9,581 nt of DNA from Opitutaceae bacterium (GTDB lineage: Bacteria; Verrucomicrobiota; Verrucomicrobiia; Opitutales; Opitutaceae). Positions 1 through 7,392 of the stretch are shown piece by piece (position 1 is the first letter of the stretch; the number at the start of each line of letters is the position of its first letter). The DNA is taken from contig PMSP01000136.1 of assembly GCA_003168315.1 (NCBI GenBank), positions 1 to 9,581 on the forward strand, in the 5' to 3' direction. The notes below the pieces were generated by a model that did no database searches, was not told the DNA's origin, and saw only the letters and a program-made list of their open reading frames with translations. A program made the position numbers and the translations under genes.

Positions 1-1664
1 AGCAGGAACCGGAAGATGCTCCAGAGGTCGAGCTGGCGGTTCTCGAGGGGGGTCCCCGTGAGGACCACCCTGTGCCGGGCGCGGATCGCAAAGCAGGTCT
101 GGGTCACCTTGGCGTCGGGGTTCTTGATGAACTGTCCCTCGTCGAGGACCGCGTAGCCGAAGTCGACGCTGTCCAGGAGGGCCCTGTGCTTCCTCAGCTG
201 GGTGTAGCTGCAGAGCCAGATCACCGGGTCCTTGCGCGTCGTGAAGTCGTTGCCCGTCTTGAGGACGTCGGCCACCATGTCCGGGAAGAACTTGGACATC
301 TCCTCGCGCCAGACGGGGACGACGCTCGCCGGGCACACGATCAGGCTCGGGCGGTCCGGGGAGGGCCGGGCGGAAAGGAGCGAGAGGACCTGGAGCGTCT
401 TGCCGAGGCCCATCTCGTCGGCCAGGAGGCCGTGGCAGTCGACCTCGCATAGGTGGTGCATCCACTCGACGCCGCGCCTCTGGTAGGGACGCAGGATCGC
501 GACGGTCTCGGGCGGGGAGGCCGGGGAGGCGAGGACGCGCTGGCGCCAGTCCTCCATCTCAGGGGAAAGCGTGAGCTTGAGGCGCGCATCGTTGAAGAGG
601 GAGAAGACGAGGTACTGCAGGAGGGCGGCCCCACCCTCCTGCGTCTCCTCGATGTTGCGCCTCCACGAGCTGTAGGACTCCCATTTCTCGGCGGAAAGGG
701 CGACGATCCCGAGGTTGGGCAGGATGACGGGCTGGCCCCCGCGCTTCAGGAGCGCCGAGACCTCGCCGTCCGTCAGCATCCTCTCCCCCGCCCTGAAGAT
801 CCACCGCAGGTTGAGGCCGGCGTCGCCGGCCGCGCGCTCGGCCACGGCCTCAATCTCTATGCTGCGGGTCCCCTTCAGGAGGTTCGCGGCCTTGTCGTCC
901 AGCTCGATCGAGAAGACGCGCTTCCAGAGGGGGAGCGTCACCTTGAGAAAGTTCGGGATCTCGACAAGCGACTCCATCAGGTAGACCCCCGTGTCCTGGT
1001 TGTACTGGAAGTGCGCCTTCCGGGCATAGGCCGCCAGGCCGATCAGCTTGGCCCGCTCGCCGGACGAGACATGGCCGTTCGAGCCCGCGTGCGCTTCGGG
1101 ACCGAGGGCGGGATGGCGCGTCTTCCTGTCGGCCTCGACCCAGTAGGCCTGGAAGGCGAGGCCCGAGGACTTTATCTTGAATACAAGCAGGAGCGGCCTC
1201 GACGGGCCGTTCAGGCGGGGGACGGGTGCCCCCCGGCTCCCGTTCTCCACCGGGGCCCCCTTGCCGTTTCCGGCATGGCCCCCCCCGTTGGACAGTTGCG
1301 CGCCCGCGGCGGCCGTCTCGTTGGGAAGGGGTGAAATCTCGTCGGCAACGAGCTCCTCGATCTCGTGAAGCCCCGCCACCGCAAGGGCATGCGCGATCTC
1401 CCGGTCGGTGGTCGAGGAGCGCACCGAGAGCACCCCGGCGCTCCACTCGATGACCGCGTACTCGTCCTTCTTCTCAATCCGCCTGTGGATGATCGCGTCC
1501 CGGTCCGTGAGCTCGAGCTCCCTCACCTCCCCGTTGCGGTAGATCCGCCGGCCCTCGTCCAGCTGGCTGGACGAGAACGTCTCGGACCAGTCATCCGCAA
1601 GCATGTCGAACCAGTACTCCAGCGAATGTGGTGTGTAGACCCGTTTCGGACCGTGGGTTTGCAT
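1..1664 (-). CDS. SNF2-family DEAD/DEAH-box helicase, N-terminal part (C-terminus beyond the left edge)
   Basis: This is a Swi2/Snf2-type double-stranded-DNA translocase; bacterial members (RapA/HepA relatives) remodel protein-nucleic acid complexes. Reading the minus strand from the ATG at 1664-1662 gives 554 uninterrupted codons up to the window edge. Residues 1-110 look like a SWIM-type module that lacks its cysteines. Residues 112-155 are a Gly/Asn/Ala-rich linker. Residues 156-380 are the bacterial SNF2-associated region. The helicase core then starts: LRPYQRRGVEW (391-401, Q-motif-like), Walker A ADEMGLGKT (415-423, Lys422), motif Ia LIVCPASVV (441-449), motif II LDEGQFIKN (507-515; the family usually has DEAQ, so Ala is Gly here), and motif III LTGTPLENR (535-543). 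The second RecA domain lies outside the window. The gene is divergent from the transporter, and upstream of the ATG there is only a weak TAGG. Family assignment is firm; the cellular role is unknown. Confidence 0.95.
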   Translation of the reverse strand, partial: MQTHGPKRVYTPHSLEYWFDMLADDWSETFSSSQLDEGRRIYRNGEVRELELTDRDAIIHRRIEKKDEYAVIEWSAGVLSVRSSTTDREIAHALAVAGLHEIEELVADEISPLPNETAAAGAQLSNGGGHAGNGKGAPVENGSRGAPVPRLNGPSRPLLLVFKIKSSGLAFQAYWVEADRKTRHPALGPEAHAGSNGHVSSGERAKLIGLAAYARKAHFQYNQDTGVYLMESLVEIPNFLKVTLPLWKRVFSIELDDKAANLLKGTRSIEIEAVAERAAGDAGLNLRWIFRAGERMLTDGEVSALLKRGGQPVILPNLGIVALSAEKWESYSSWRRNIEETQEGGAALLQYLVFSLFNDARLKLTLSPEMEDWRQRVLASPASPPETVAILRPYQRRGVEWMHHLCEVDCHGLLADEMGLGKTLQVLSLLSARPSPDRPSLIVCPASVVPVWREEMSKFFPDMVADVLKTGNDFTTRKDPVIWLCSYTQLRKHRALLDSVDFGYAVLDEGQFIKNPDAKVTQTCFAIRARHRVVLTGTPLENRQLDLWSIFRFL

Positions 1665-1798
1665 TTACCTAAAAGGTTGAACGTAGAGAGCCGCCTACTG
1701 CCCGCGCAACAGTTATTTCGAATCGTTAAATATTGCCGACGAAGGCGTTTGCGGCTTGCACCCCCCCCTTGGTCAGGGTTGGCGTTGCAACCCCGCGA
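1665..1798. promoter_or_regulatory. Divergent intergenic region, presumed promoters for the helicase and ABC permease genes
   Basis: This 134-base gap separates two divergent genes, so promoters for both are expected here. Positions about 1710-1735 are clearly AT-richer than the surrounding GC-rich DNA. They contain TAAATA (1727-1732, plus strand) and TATTTA read on the minus strand, either of which could be a -10 element. I could not find a convincing -35 box at 16-18 bases from either. A TTCGAA palindrome (1717-1722) and a run of eight C residues (1761-1768) also lie here. The promoter role is inferred from position and base composition, not from a clear consensus. Confidence 0.35.
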
Positions 1799-3541
1799 AT
1801 GAACGAAGCCCGTCCAACAGCCGTAGTGCGCGAAAGGCCGAGTCTCTGGATGGACCTGGTGGTCCTCGGGGGCATCGTGGCACTTTTCTTCGGCTTGTCC
1901 CAGATCACCTCCGAGTGGCGCCACCCGCTCAACGACACGGCCCCGATAGACCTGTCGCTGTCGGCGCTCCCGAAGTACGCCCTGTTCTCGTTCGCCAGGG
2001 GCTGGATAGCCTATTTCTTCTCGTTTGTCTTCACCGTCTTCGTCGCCTCATGGGCCTTCTACGACCCCCGCGCCCACAGGTACATCCTGCCGGCTCTCGA
2101 CATCCTCCAGAGCATCCCGGTCCTCGGGTTCCTCCCGGGGCTCACCCTCACGCTGGTCGCCCTGTTTCCCCACAGCAATGCCGGCCTCGAGCTCGCCTGC
2201 GTCCTGGCGATCTTCACGGGCCAGGTGTGGAACATGGTCTTCAGCTACTATGACTCGCTGCGCGGGACGCCCGGCGACTTCCGGATGCTCGGCAAGCTCT
2301 ACAACCTGAACTGGTGGCAGCGATTCTGGCGCCTTGAGCTGCCGTTCGGCGCGCAGGGGCTCCTCTACAACAGCATGGTCTCGATGGCGGCCGGCTGGTT
2401 CTTCCTGAGCGTGTGCGAGGCGCCGCCGCCGATCAACGGGGTGTCGCTGCGCGTGCCGGGCCTGGGCTCGTACATCCAGGCGGCCACCGACAGCGGGGAC
2501 ACGCGTGCCAAGATATTCGGGATGATCGCCATGGGGATCGTGATCATCGTCGTCGACAGGCTGATCTGGTGGCCGCTCGTCGTCTGGTCCCGCAAGTTCA
2601 AGCTGGATGACTTTGGCGGGAGCCGCGCCCCGAGGAACCCGATCCAGCTCTGGCTCGCTCGCTCGCTCGCGGTCCAGGCGATCGGGACGGCCTGGAACGC
2701 GCTGGCGAACAAGATCCTCGGGCCCGCGATCCCGCCCTCCGCCGCCACCTCGCTGGTCGAGCCGGGCGCACCCCTGCCGGAGCGCAGCCGCGTCGGGCGC
2801 ACGGTCTACGCGGTCTTCGTCTGGGCCCTGATCGGCCTCCTCACCTGGGGCTGCTACTCGCTCGTGGCCCTCCTCAGGAGCGTGAAGCTCGGCGACTGGG
2901 AGGAAATCATCGCCGACACGGGCTTCAGCTTCCTGCGGGTCCTCGCCGCGGTCCTGATCGGGACGATCTGGACCGTGCCGCTTGGGGTGTGGATCGGGCT
3001 CAACCCCAAGCTCTCGAACCGGCTCCAGCCCTTCATCCAGTTCGCAGCCTCCTTTCCCTCGCCGATGCTCTACCCTTGGCTGGTTGCGGTCATCCTTTTC
3101 GTGCACGGGACCCTCCAGACCGGGGCCGTCCTGCTCATTTTATTCGGGACACAGTGGTACATCCTGTTCAACGTGGCGGCCTCCGCCGCGGCCATCCCGA
3201 ACGACATCATCAGCTGCGCCGCGATCCTGCGGCTTTCCGGCTGGACCCGCTGGAGCAAGTTCCTCATCCCGGCTATACTTCCCGGCCTCGTGACCGGCTG
3301 GATCACCGCCGCCGGGGGCGCCTGGAACGCGACCATCGTCTCCGAAATCGTGCAGATCGGGAGCACCACCTACAAGGCGACAGGCCTGGGCGCCTACATA
3401 ACCAACGCGAGCAATGCCAACAACTTTTCAAAGCTCACCGCCGCGGTCATCGTCATGGCCGTCGTGGTTGTGGCCATCAACCGGGTCCTCTGGAAGAGAC
3501 TCCAGAACCTGGCGAACGACCGGTGCCGGTTCATGACCTGA
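1799..3541 (+). CDS. ABC transporter permease, duplicated (two fused permease domains), nitrate/sulfonate/anion type
   Basis: Inner-membrane channel of an anion-type ABC importer, resembling COG4986 (duplicated permease component of anion transporters). From the ATG at 1799 the protein has 580 residues, about twice a normal TauC/SsuC permease, with two homologous halves. Half one (about 18-265) has membrane segments near 18-34, 66-86, 115-145 and 240-260, and an EAA-like loop at 150-182. Half two (about 335-565) has segments near 335-358, 378-400, 424-455 and 545-562, and an EAA-like loop at 458-496. These loops would contact the ATPase encoded 19 bases downstream. Loop one is poorly conserved. 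An upstream in-frame TTG (1733) would add 22 residues, but I prefer the ATG because it gives a short charged tail before the first membrane segment. No good ribosome binding site precedes either. Substrate is not readable; nitrate, sulfonate, bicarbonate and related anions are the family range. Confidence 0.9.
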   Translation: MNEARPTAVVRERPSLWMDLVVLGGIVALFFGLSQITSEWRHPLNDTAPIDLSLSALPKYALFSFARGWIAYFFSFVFTVFVASWAFYDPRAHRYILPALDILQSIPVLGFLPGLTLTLVALFPHSNAGLELACVLAIFTGQVWNMVFSYYDSLRGTPGDFRMLGKLYNLNWWQRFWRLELPFGAQGLLYNSMVSMAAGWFFLSVCEAPPPINGVSLRVPGLGSYIQAATDSGDTRAKIFGMIAMGIVIIVVDRLIWWPLVVWSRKFKLDDFGGSRAPRNPIQLWLARSLAVQAIGTAWNALANKILGPAIPPSAATSLVEPGAPLPERSRVGRTVYAVFVWALIGLLTWGCYSLVALLRSVKLGDWEEIIADTGFSFLRVLAAVLIGTIWTVPLGVWIGLNPKLSNRLQPFIQFAASFPSPMLYPWLVAVILFVHGTLQTGAVLLILFGTQWYILFNVAASAAAIPNDIISCAAILRLSGWTRWSKFLIPAILPGLVTGWITAAGGAWNATIVSEIVQIGSTTYKATGLGAYITNASNANNFSKLTAAVIVMAVVVVAINRVLWKRLQNLANDRCRFMT

Positions 3542-3560
3542 CCCCCTGCCCTAAGCCGCA

Positions 3561-5009
3561 ATGGAAACATCCAGCCCCAAGCCTCTGATCGAACTCAAGC
3601 ACGTGAGTCATGAGTACTTCGTCACCCAGAGCGAGAACGACCTCGTCCTGAGCGACATCAACCTGACGGTATCCGAGCACGAGACCGTCGTCCTCCTGGG
3701 GCCCTCGGGCTGCGGCAAGTCGACTCTCGAGCGGATCATGGCGGGCCTCATCACCCCGACGCGCGGCGAGGTGTACTACAAGGGCAAGCTGCTGATAGGC
3801 GTCTCGCCGGGAGTCTCGATGGTCTTTCAGAATTTCGCGCTCTTCCCCTGGCTCACGGTCAGGGGAAACGTGCTCCTTCCGGTGGGCCACCTCCCGGCGG
3901 AGGAGCAGCAGGCGAGGCTCGAGAAGGTGCTTCAGACGGTGGGCCTGGGGGCCTACGAATACGCCTATCCCCGTGAGCTCTCGGGCGGCATGAAGCAGCG
4001 CGTCGGCATCGCCAGGGCGCTGATAGCCGAGCCCGAGGTGCTCGCGATGGACGAGCCGTTCAGCGCTCTGGATGTTTTGACTGCGGAGACGCTCAGGAAT
4101 GAGATCGGGCGGCTCCTCGCCGATCCCAACCACCCGCTGCGCACGATGGTGATGGTGACCCACAACATCGTCGAGGCCGTCTACTTCGCGACGCGGATCG
4201 TCGTCATGGCCTCCGGGCCGGGCCGCATCGACGTCATTGTGCCGAACTCTCTCCCCTACCCCCGGGACACGGACCACCCCGAGTTCAAGAAGATCGTGGA
4301 GCAGCTCCACGGGATCCTGACGCACACTACCATGCCGGACACGGTCCCGGCGGACACGAACAAGGTGGTCACCACGACGACCCCGGACAACCGCAGGCGC
4401 ATCGCGCCGGTGTCGCTTCCCTACGTCAACGCGGCCGAGGTGCTGGGGCTCATGTCGCTGATCGGCGACGAGCCCCAGGACCTGTTCGACCTCGCGGAGA
4501 AGTTCGGCAAGGAGTTCGGCGCCGTCGTGCGCATCGTGAAGGCGGCCGAGCTCCTCGGGTTCGTCCAGACGCCGGGCCAGGACGTGCAGGTCACGCAGCT
4601 CGGAAGGGACCTCACTAACGCGTCGACCGTGGACCAGAAGCGGATTGTCCGCGAGCAGCTGATGAAGCTGAAGATCTTCGAGCTCCTCGTGCGCCTCATC
4701 AGGGTCCAGGAGAACCAGTGCCTGCCGAGCGAGGAACTGATCCGGGAGCTCCAGGCCGCGCTGCCCCATGAGAAGCCGCGGCCGCTGTTCCGCACGCTCC
4801 TGAGCTGGGGCCGATACGCGGAGATCATAAGCCTGGACCAGCGCCGCCACGTGATCCGCCTCTACGAGGCTAAGGGTGCCGGCAGGACAAGGCTGGCCGC
4901 CCCGCTGCTGCCGCCGGCGGCGCCCCCGGCGCCCCCGACCGACTCTCCAGCGCCCCCGCCGGTCCCGACCGAGCCCAGCCCGTCCCCGGGCGAATTGCCG
5001 AAGTCGTAA
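3561..5009 (+). CDS. ABC transporter ATP-binding protein with C-terminal AAA-associated domain (TauB/SsuB/NrtD type)
   Basis: ATPase partner of the upstream permease. Residues 8-255 form a complete nucleotide-binding domain: Walker A GPSGCGKST (47-55), Q-loop Gln90 in MVFQNFALFPW, signature LSGGMKQ (140-146), Walker B VLAMDE (160-165), D-loop SALD (168-171) and switch His201 in VTHNIVEA. All catalytic residues are present. Residues about 285-435 match the AAA-associated C-terminal domain known from archaeal and some bacterial nitrate/sulfonate-type ATPases, where it is probably regulatory. It starts at PVSLPYVNAAEVLGLM. Residues 446-478 are a disordered Pro/Ala-rich tail. At 482 residues it is far longer than TauB or SsuB (about 250), owing to the extra domain and tail. 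The start is the first ATG after the permease stop and has no clear ribosome binding site. No substrate-binding protein gene adjoins the pair. Confidence 0.93.
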   Translation: METSSPKPLIELKHVSHEYFVTQSENDLVLSDINLTVSEHETVVLLGPSGCGKSTLERIMAGLITPTRGEVYYKGKLLIGVSPGVSMVFQNFALFPWLTVRGNVLLPVGHLPAEEQQARLEKVLQTVGLGAYEYAYPRELSGGMKQRVGIARALIAEPEVLAMDEPFSALDVLTAETLRNEIGRLLADPNHPLRTMVMVTHNIVEAVYFATRIVVMASGPGRIDVIVPNSLPYPRDTDHPEFKKIVEQLHGILTHTTMPDTVPADTNKVVTTTTPDNRRRIAPVSLPYVNAAEVLGLMSLIGDEPQDLFDLAEKFGKEFGAVVRIVKAAELLGFVQTPGQDVQVTQLGRDLTNASTVDQKRIVREQLMKLKIFELLVRLIRVQENQCLPSEELIRELQAALPHEKPRPLFRTLLSWGRYAEIISLDQRRHVIRLYEAKGAGRTRLAAPLLPPAAPPAPPTDSPAPPPVPTEPSPSPGELPKS

Positions 5010-5048
5010 CCTCACCGACACCTGATTGGCACGTTCGCGGTGCACATT

Positions 5049-5071
5049 GGAATGCGTAAACCACGCATTCC
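5049..5071 (+). promoter_or_regulatory. Perfect 9-bp inverted repeat abutting the glycosyltransferase start codon
   Basis: Arms GGAATGCGT (5049-5057) and ACGCATTCC (5063-5071) are exact reverse complements around a 5-base loop AAACC. A U-G pair between 5048 and 5072 could extend the stem to the first base of the GTG start codon. There is no following T-run, so it is not a standard rho-independent terminator. It sits 39 bases after the transporter stop and directly before the glycosyltransferase, so it could be a translational control hairpin, an operator for a dimeric repressor, or a rho-dependent/processing signal. The repeat is seen directly; the role is inferred. Confidence 0.6.
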
Positions 5072-5075
5072 GTGA
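5052..5075 (+). CDS. Possible 7-codon leader micro-ORF overlapping the glycosyltransferase start
   Basis: ATG at 5052 followed by six codons and TGA encodes MRKPRIP. Its TGA (5073-5075) overlaps the GTG start (5072-5074) in a GTGA arrangement, the same kind of overlap seen between later genes of this operon. It lies wholly inside the inverted repeat. It could let ribosomes melt the hairpin and restart on the GTG, which has no ribosome binding site of its own. An ORF this short is easily due to chance, and its own ATG has only a weak GG upstream. Low confidence. Confidence 0.15.
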   Translation: MRKPRIP

Positions 5076-6238
5076 AACTCGCGATTGTAACCGAAACATT
5101 CCCGCCCGAAATCAACGGCGTGGCCATGACGTTCGGCGTCATCGCGAGCGAGCTCGGCCGGCGTGGACATTCAGTTGCGGTTTACCGGCCCTGGCGGCCC
5201 GATCTGCCGGAATCCAGGGCCAGCGACGACTACCGGCAGGTGCCAATGACGGGCGTCCCAATACCGGGATACCCCCTCCTTCGGATGGGCCTGCCGGCCG
5301 GCGGAAGGCTGAGGCGCGCGTGGTCCGCCGAACGGCCGGACCTCGTCCACGTGGCGACCGAGGGTCCCTTGGGGCTTTCGGCCATCAAGGCGGCCCGGGC
5401 GCTCGGCGTCCCGGTAACCTCGAGCTTTCACACGAACTTCCACGCCTACGCGCACCACTACCGCATATCGCCCTTTCGCAACGCCGCCCTCGCGTGGCTG
5501 CGGTACGTGCACAACCTGACCCAGAGGACCTTCGTCCCAACCGCCGAACTCTGCGCCGAGCTCTCCGCGCAGGGCTTCAGGAACCTCGCCGTCCTTTCAC
5601 GGGGCGTGGACACCCGCCAGTTCATGCCGGAGCGCCGCTCCCAGGCGCTCCGCAACGAATGGGGCGTCGGCCCCACCGACCCCGTTGTGATCCACGTGGG
5701 GCGGATGGCCGCCGAGAAGAACTATCCGCTGCTGATGCGCGCCTTCGCGGCCATGAGAAAGGCCAATCCCGCATGCCGCTTCGTGCTCGCCGGCGAGGGC
5801 CCGCTCAGGCGTGCGCTGATGCGGGCCCATCCCGACTGCATCTTCGCGGGCTTCTTCTCCCGCGACGAGATCGGCCGGTACTATGCTTCGGCGGACATCT
5901 ACGTGCATGCGAGCCAGACCGAGACCTTCGGCAATGTGCTGACGGAGGCCATGGCGAGCGGGCTTGCCGCGGCGGCATTCGACTATGCGGCGGCGAAGAT
6001 CCACCTGACGGACGGATCAAGCGGGCTGGCGGCGCCCCTCGGCGACGCCGACGCCCTCATCGCCGCGGCCGTCAGGCTTGCGACCGACGCCCCGCTGCGG
6101 GCCCGGCTGCGCGCCGGCGCCAGGGCGGCGGTGGAAGCCCAGTCATGGGAGACCGTTATCGCCCAGTTCGAGGCCGATCTGGAGGAAGTCGCGGGCGTCG
6201 CCCGCTCCCGCGCCGGCCCCGCTCCGGCCCTTGCGTGA
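5072..6238 (+). CDS. GT4-family glycosyltransferase, probable diacylglycerol glycosyltransferase (Agt/SqdX/MgtA-like)
   Basis: A GT-B fold, retaining glycosyltransferase of family GT4, 388 residues, a usual length. The N-terminal acceptor domain begins MKLAIVTETFPPEINGV (1-17) and carries HVATEGPLGLSA (93-104) and SFHTNFHAY (118-126), typical of enzymes that glycosylate diacylglycerol or related lipids. The C-terminal donor domain has GRMAAEKN (210-217), GEGP (241-244) and the E-x7-E donor-binding motif with Glu284 and Glu292. After it the common GLPVV turn reads GLAAA. The GTG start is forced: an in-frame TAA lies at 5057-5059 and no ATG, GTG or TTG comes between. It is the first gene of a tight four-gene operon with a second glycosyltransferase, a lipid kinase and a PlcP-like phosphoesterase, which supports a glycolipid role. 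Donor sugar cannot be read; glucose, mannose, glucuronate or sulfoquinovose are all possible. Confidence 0.9.
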   Translation: MKLAIVTETFPPEINGVAMTFGVIASELGRRGHSVAVYRPWRPDLPESRASDDYRQVPMTGVPIPGYPLLRMGLPAGGRLRRAWSAERPDLVHVATEGPLGLSAIKAARALGVPVTSSFHTNFHAYAHHYRISPFRNAALAWLRYVHNLTQRTFVPTAELCAELSAQGFRNLAVLSRGVDTRQFMPERRSQALRNEWGVGPTDPVVIHVGRMAAEKNYPLLMRAFAAMRKANPACRFVLAGEGPLRRALMRAHPDCIFAGFFSRDEIGRYYASADIYVHASQTETFGNVLTEAMASGLAAAAFDYAAAKIHLTDGSSGLAAPLGDADALIAAAVRLATDAPLRARLRAGARAAVEAQSWETVIAQFEADLEEVAGVARSRAGPAPALA

Positions 6239-6240
6239 AG

Positions 6241-7392
6241 ATGCGGCCCCGCGTCCTCATCATGACCGCGGCCTACGGCGAGGGCCACAACGCCGCGGCG
6301 CACGCGCTCGCCACCGCATTCAACGAGGACGCCCCGGGCACCGCGGTCGTGGTCGACATCTTTGCCCTGTCCTGCCCCAGGCTCAATTCCTTCGTCCGCC
6401 GGGCTTATCTGGCCGCGATCAACGGGACGCCGCGCCTCTGGAGGCACGTGTACGCGTGGATGGACCGGCCCGGATTCATGGACCGCGGCATCGGCATGCT
6501 TTGGGCCCAGTCAAGGATGCTCGAGTCCGTCATCCTGCGCGAGGGGCCGGTCGCCATATGCAGCACCTTTCCCGCCTACGCCGCCCTCCTGCAGAAGCTT
6601 GCCCGGGAGGGCCGCGTCAATATCCCTCACTTCAATATCGTGACTGATTCCATCAGCATCAATTCGGTCTGGTGGCGCCCGGGCTGCGACGGCTGGTTCG
6701 TGCCGAACGAGGATTCCGCCGAGGTGATGCGCGCGGCCGGGGTCGATGCGGCCAGACTCCACGTGTCCGGCTTCCCGGTCACGCCCTACTTCAGAAAGAA
6801 CGAGGGGATCGTGGGCCGTCCCAGCCTAGCCGGCGGCGCCGCCCCCCGCGTCCTCTACATCATCAACTCCGGCACCCAGAACGCCGAGGCCACGGCCCGT
6901 CTCCTCCTGGCCGAGGATGCCTGGGAGCTCACGTGCACGGTGGGCCGCGACGAGTCCCTGCGCAGGACGCTCCTGTCCGCGGCGGCGAATAGGGGCCGCA
7001 GGGCGGACATCCTCGGATGGACCGACCGGATACCGGAGCTCCTCATGACCCACCACGTCGTCGTCAGCAAGGCGGGCGGTGCCACGACCCAGGAGGCGGT
7101 CGCCGCCCGGTGCCCGATGGTCGTGAACCAGGTGGTGCCCGGGCAGGAGGAGGGAAACTGCGAGCTCCTGCTGCGCCACGGCGCGGGAGCCCTCGCGACC
7201 AGCCCCGAGACCGTCATCGCGACCCTCCGCGCCGCGTTCGCGGACAGGGGGATCGGCTGGGAGTCGTGGCGTGCGGCCCTGGAGCCGATGGCCCGGCCGG
7301 ACGCCGCGCGAACGATCGCGGCGCACGTCCTTGCACACGTGAACCGGGCCGCCGGCGAGTCAAACGCGGGGCTTTCCGAGGCCGTTCGATGA
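6241..7392 (+). CDS. MGDG synthase/UgtP-like glycosyltransferase (GT28-type)
   Basis: A GT-B glycosyltransferase of the monogalactosyldiacylglycerol-synthase/UgtP group, which transfers a sugar from a UDP-sugar to diacylglycerol or a glycolipid at the inner face of the membrane. At 383 residues it is of normal length. The N-terminal MGDG-synthase domain shows AAYGEGHNAAAHAL (10-23). The C-terminal donor domain carries SKAGGATTQEA (276-286) and PGQEEGN (300-306), matching the canonical SKPGGLTT.EA and PGQEE.N signatures. There is no signal peptide or membrane segment, as expected of a peripheral enzyme. ATG 6241 lies 2 bases after the preceding stop; GTG 6235, overlapping that stop as GTGA, is an alternative that adds MK. 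Its stop overlaps the next start as ATGA. It may act on diacylglycerol directly or extend the product of the GT4 enzyme; the sequence does not decide. Confidence 0.9.
   Translation: MRPRVLIMTAAYGEGHNAAAHALATAFNEDAPGTAVVVDIFALSCPRLNSFVRRAYLAAINGTPRLWRHVYAWMDRPGFMDRGIGMLWAQSRMLESVILREGPVAICSTFPAYAALLQKLAREGRVNIPHFNIVTDSISINSVWWRPGCDGWFVPNEDSAEVMRAAGVDAARLHVSGFPVTPYFRKNEGIVGRPSLAGGAAPRVLYIINSGTQNAEATARLLLAEDAWELTCTVGRDESLRRTLLSAAANRGRRADILGWTDRIPELLMTHHVVVSKAGGATTQEAVAARCPMVVNQVVPGQEEGNCELLLRHGAGALATSPETVIATLRAAFADRGIGWESWRAALEPMARPDAARTIAAHVLAHVNRAAGESNAGLSEAVR
7378..7381 (+). promoter_or_regulatory. Shine-Dalgarno-like GAGG before the lipid kinase
   Basis: GAGG ends 7 bases before the ATG at 7389. 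It is the only reasonable Shine-Dalgarno match among the starts in this window and supports initiation at that ATG inside the end of the preceding gene. Confidence 0.4.

Noticed and set aside
453..1334. 293-codon plus-strand frame
   Set aside because: It is the complement of the SNF2 helicase gene; composition is shadow-like and no domain is seen.
2048..3106. 352-codon minus-strand frame
   Set aside because: Antisense to the permease; highly charged translation with no membrane or domain pattern.
5026..5054. TTGGCA (5026-5031) as a -35 box for the GT4 gene
   Set aside because: No -10-like hexamer lies 16-18 bases downstream; that position falls in the inverted repeat.
3531..5099. 522-codon open frame on the minus strand
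   Set aside because: Antisense to the ABC ATPase, which has every catalytic motif intact. The translation is Arg/His/Asp/Leu-rich with no recognisable domain, as GC-rich shadow frames are.
5026..6240. First half of the 788-codon plus-strand frame reading into the MGDG-synthase-like gene
   Set aside because: It overlaps the well-supported GT4 gene in another frame and gives Arg/Pro-rich sequence without motifs. Family homology begins at 6241.
7017..7388. Upstream extension of the lipid kinase by 124 codons to 7017
   Set aside because: It would overlap the conserved donor-binding domain of the preceding glycosyltransferase. The kinase family begins at MKLRFVFNPRSG and an ATGA junction with GAGG supports 7389.
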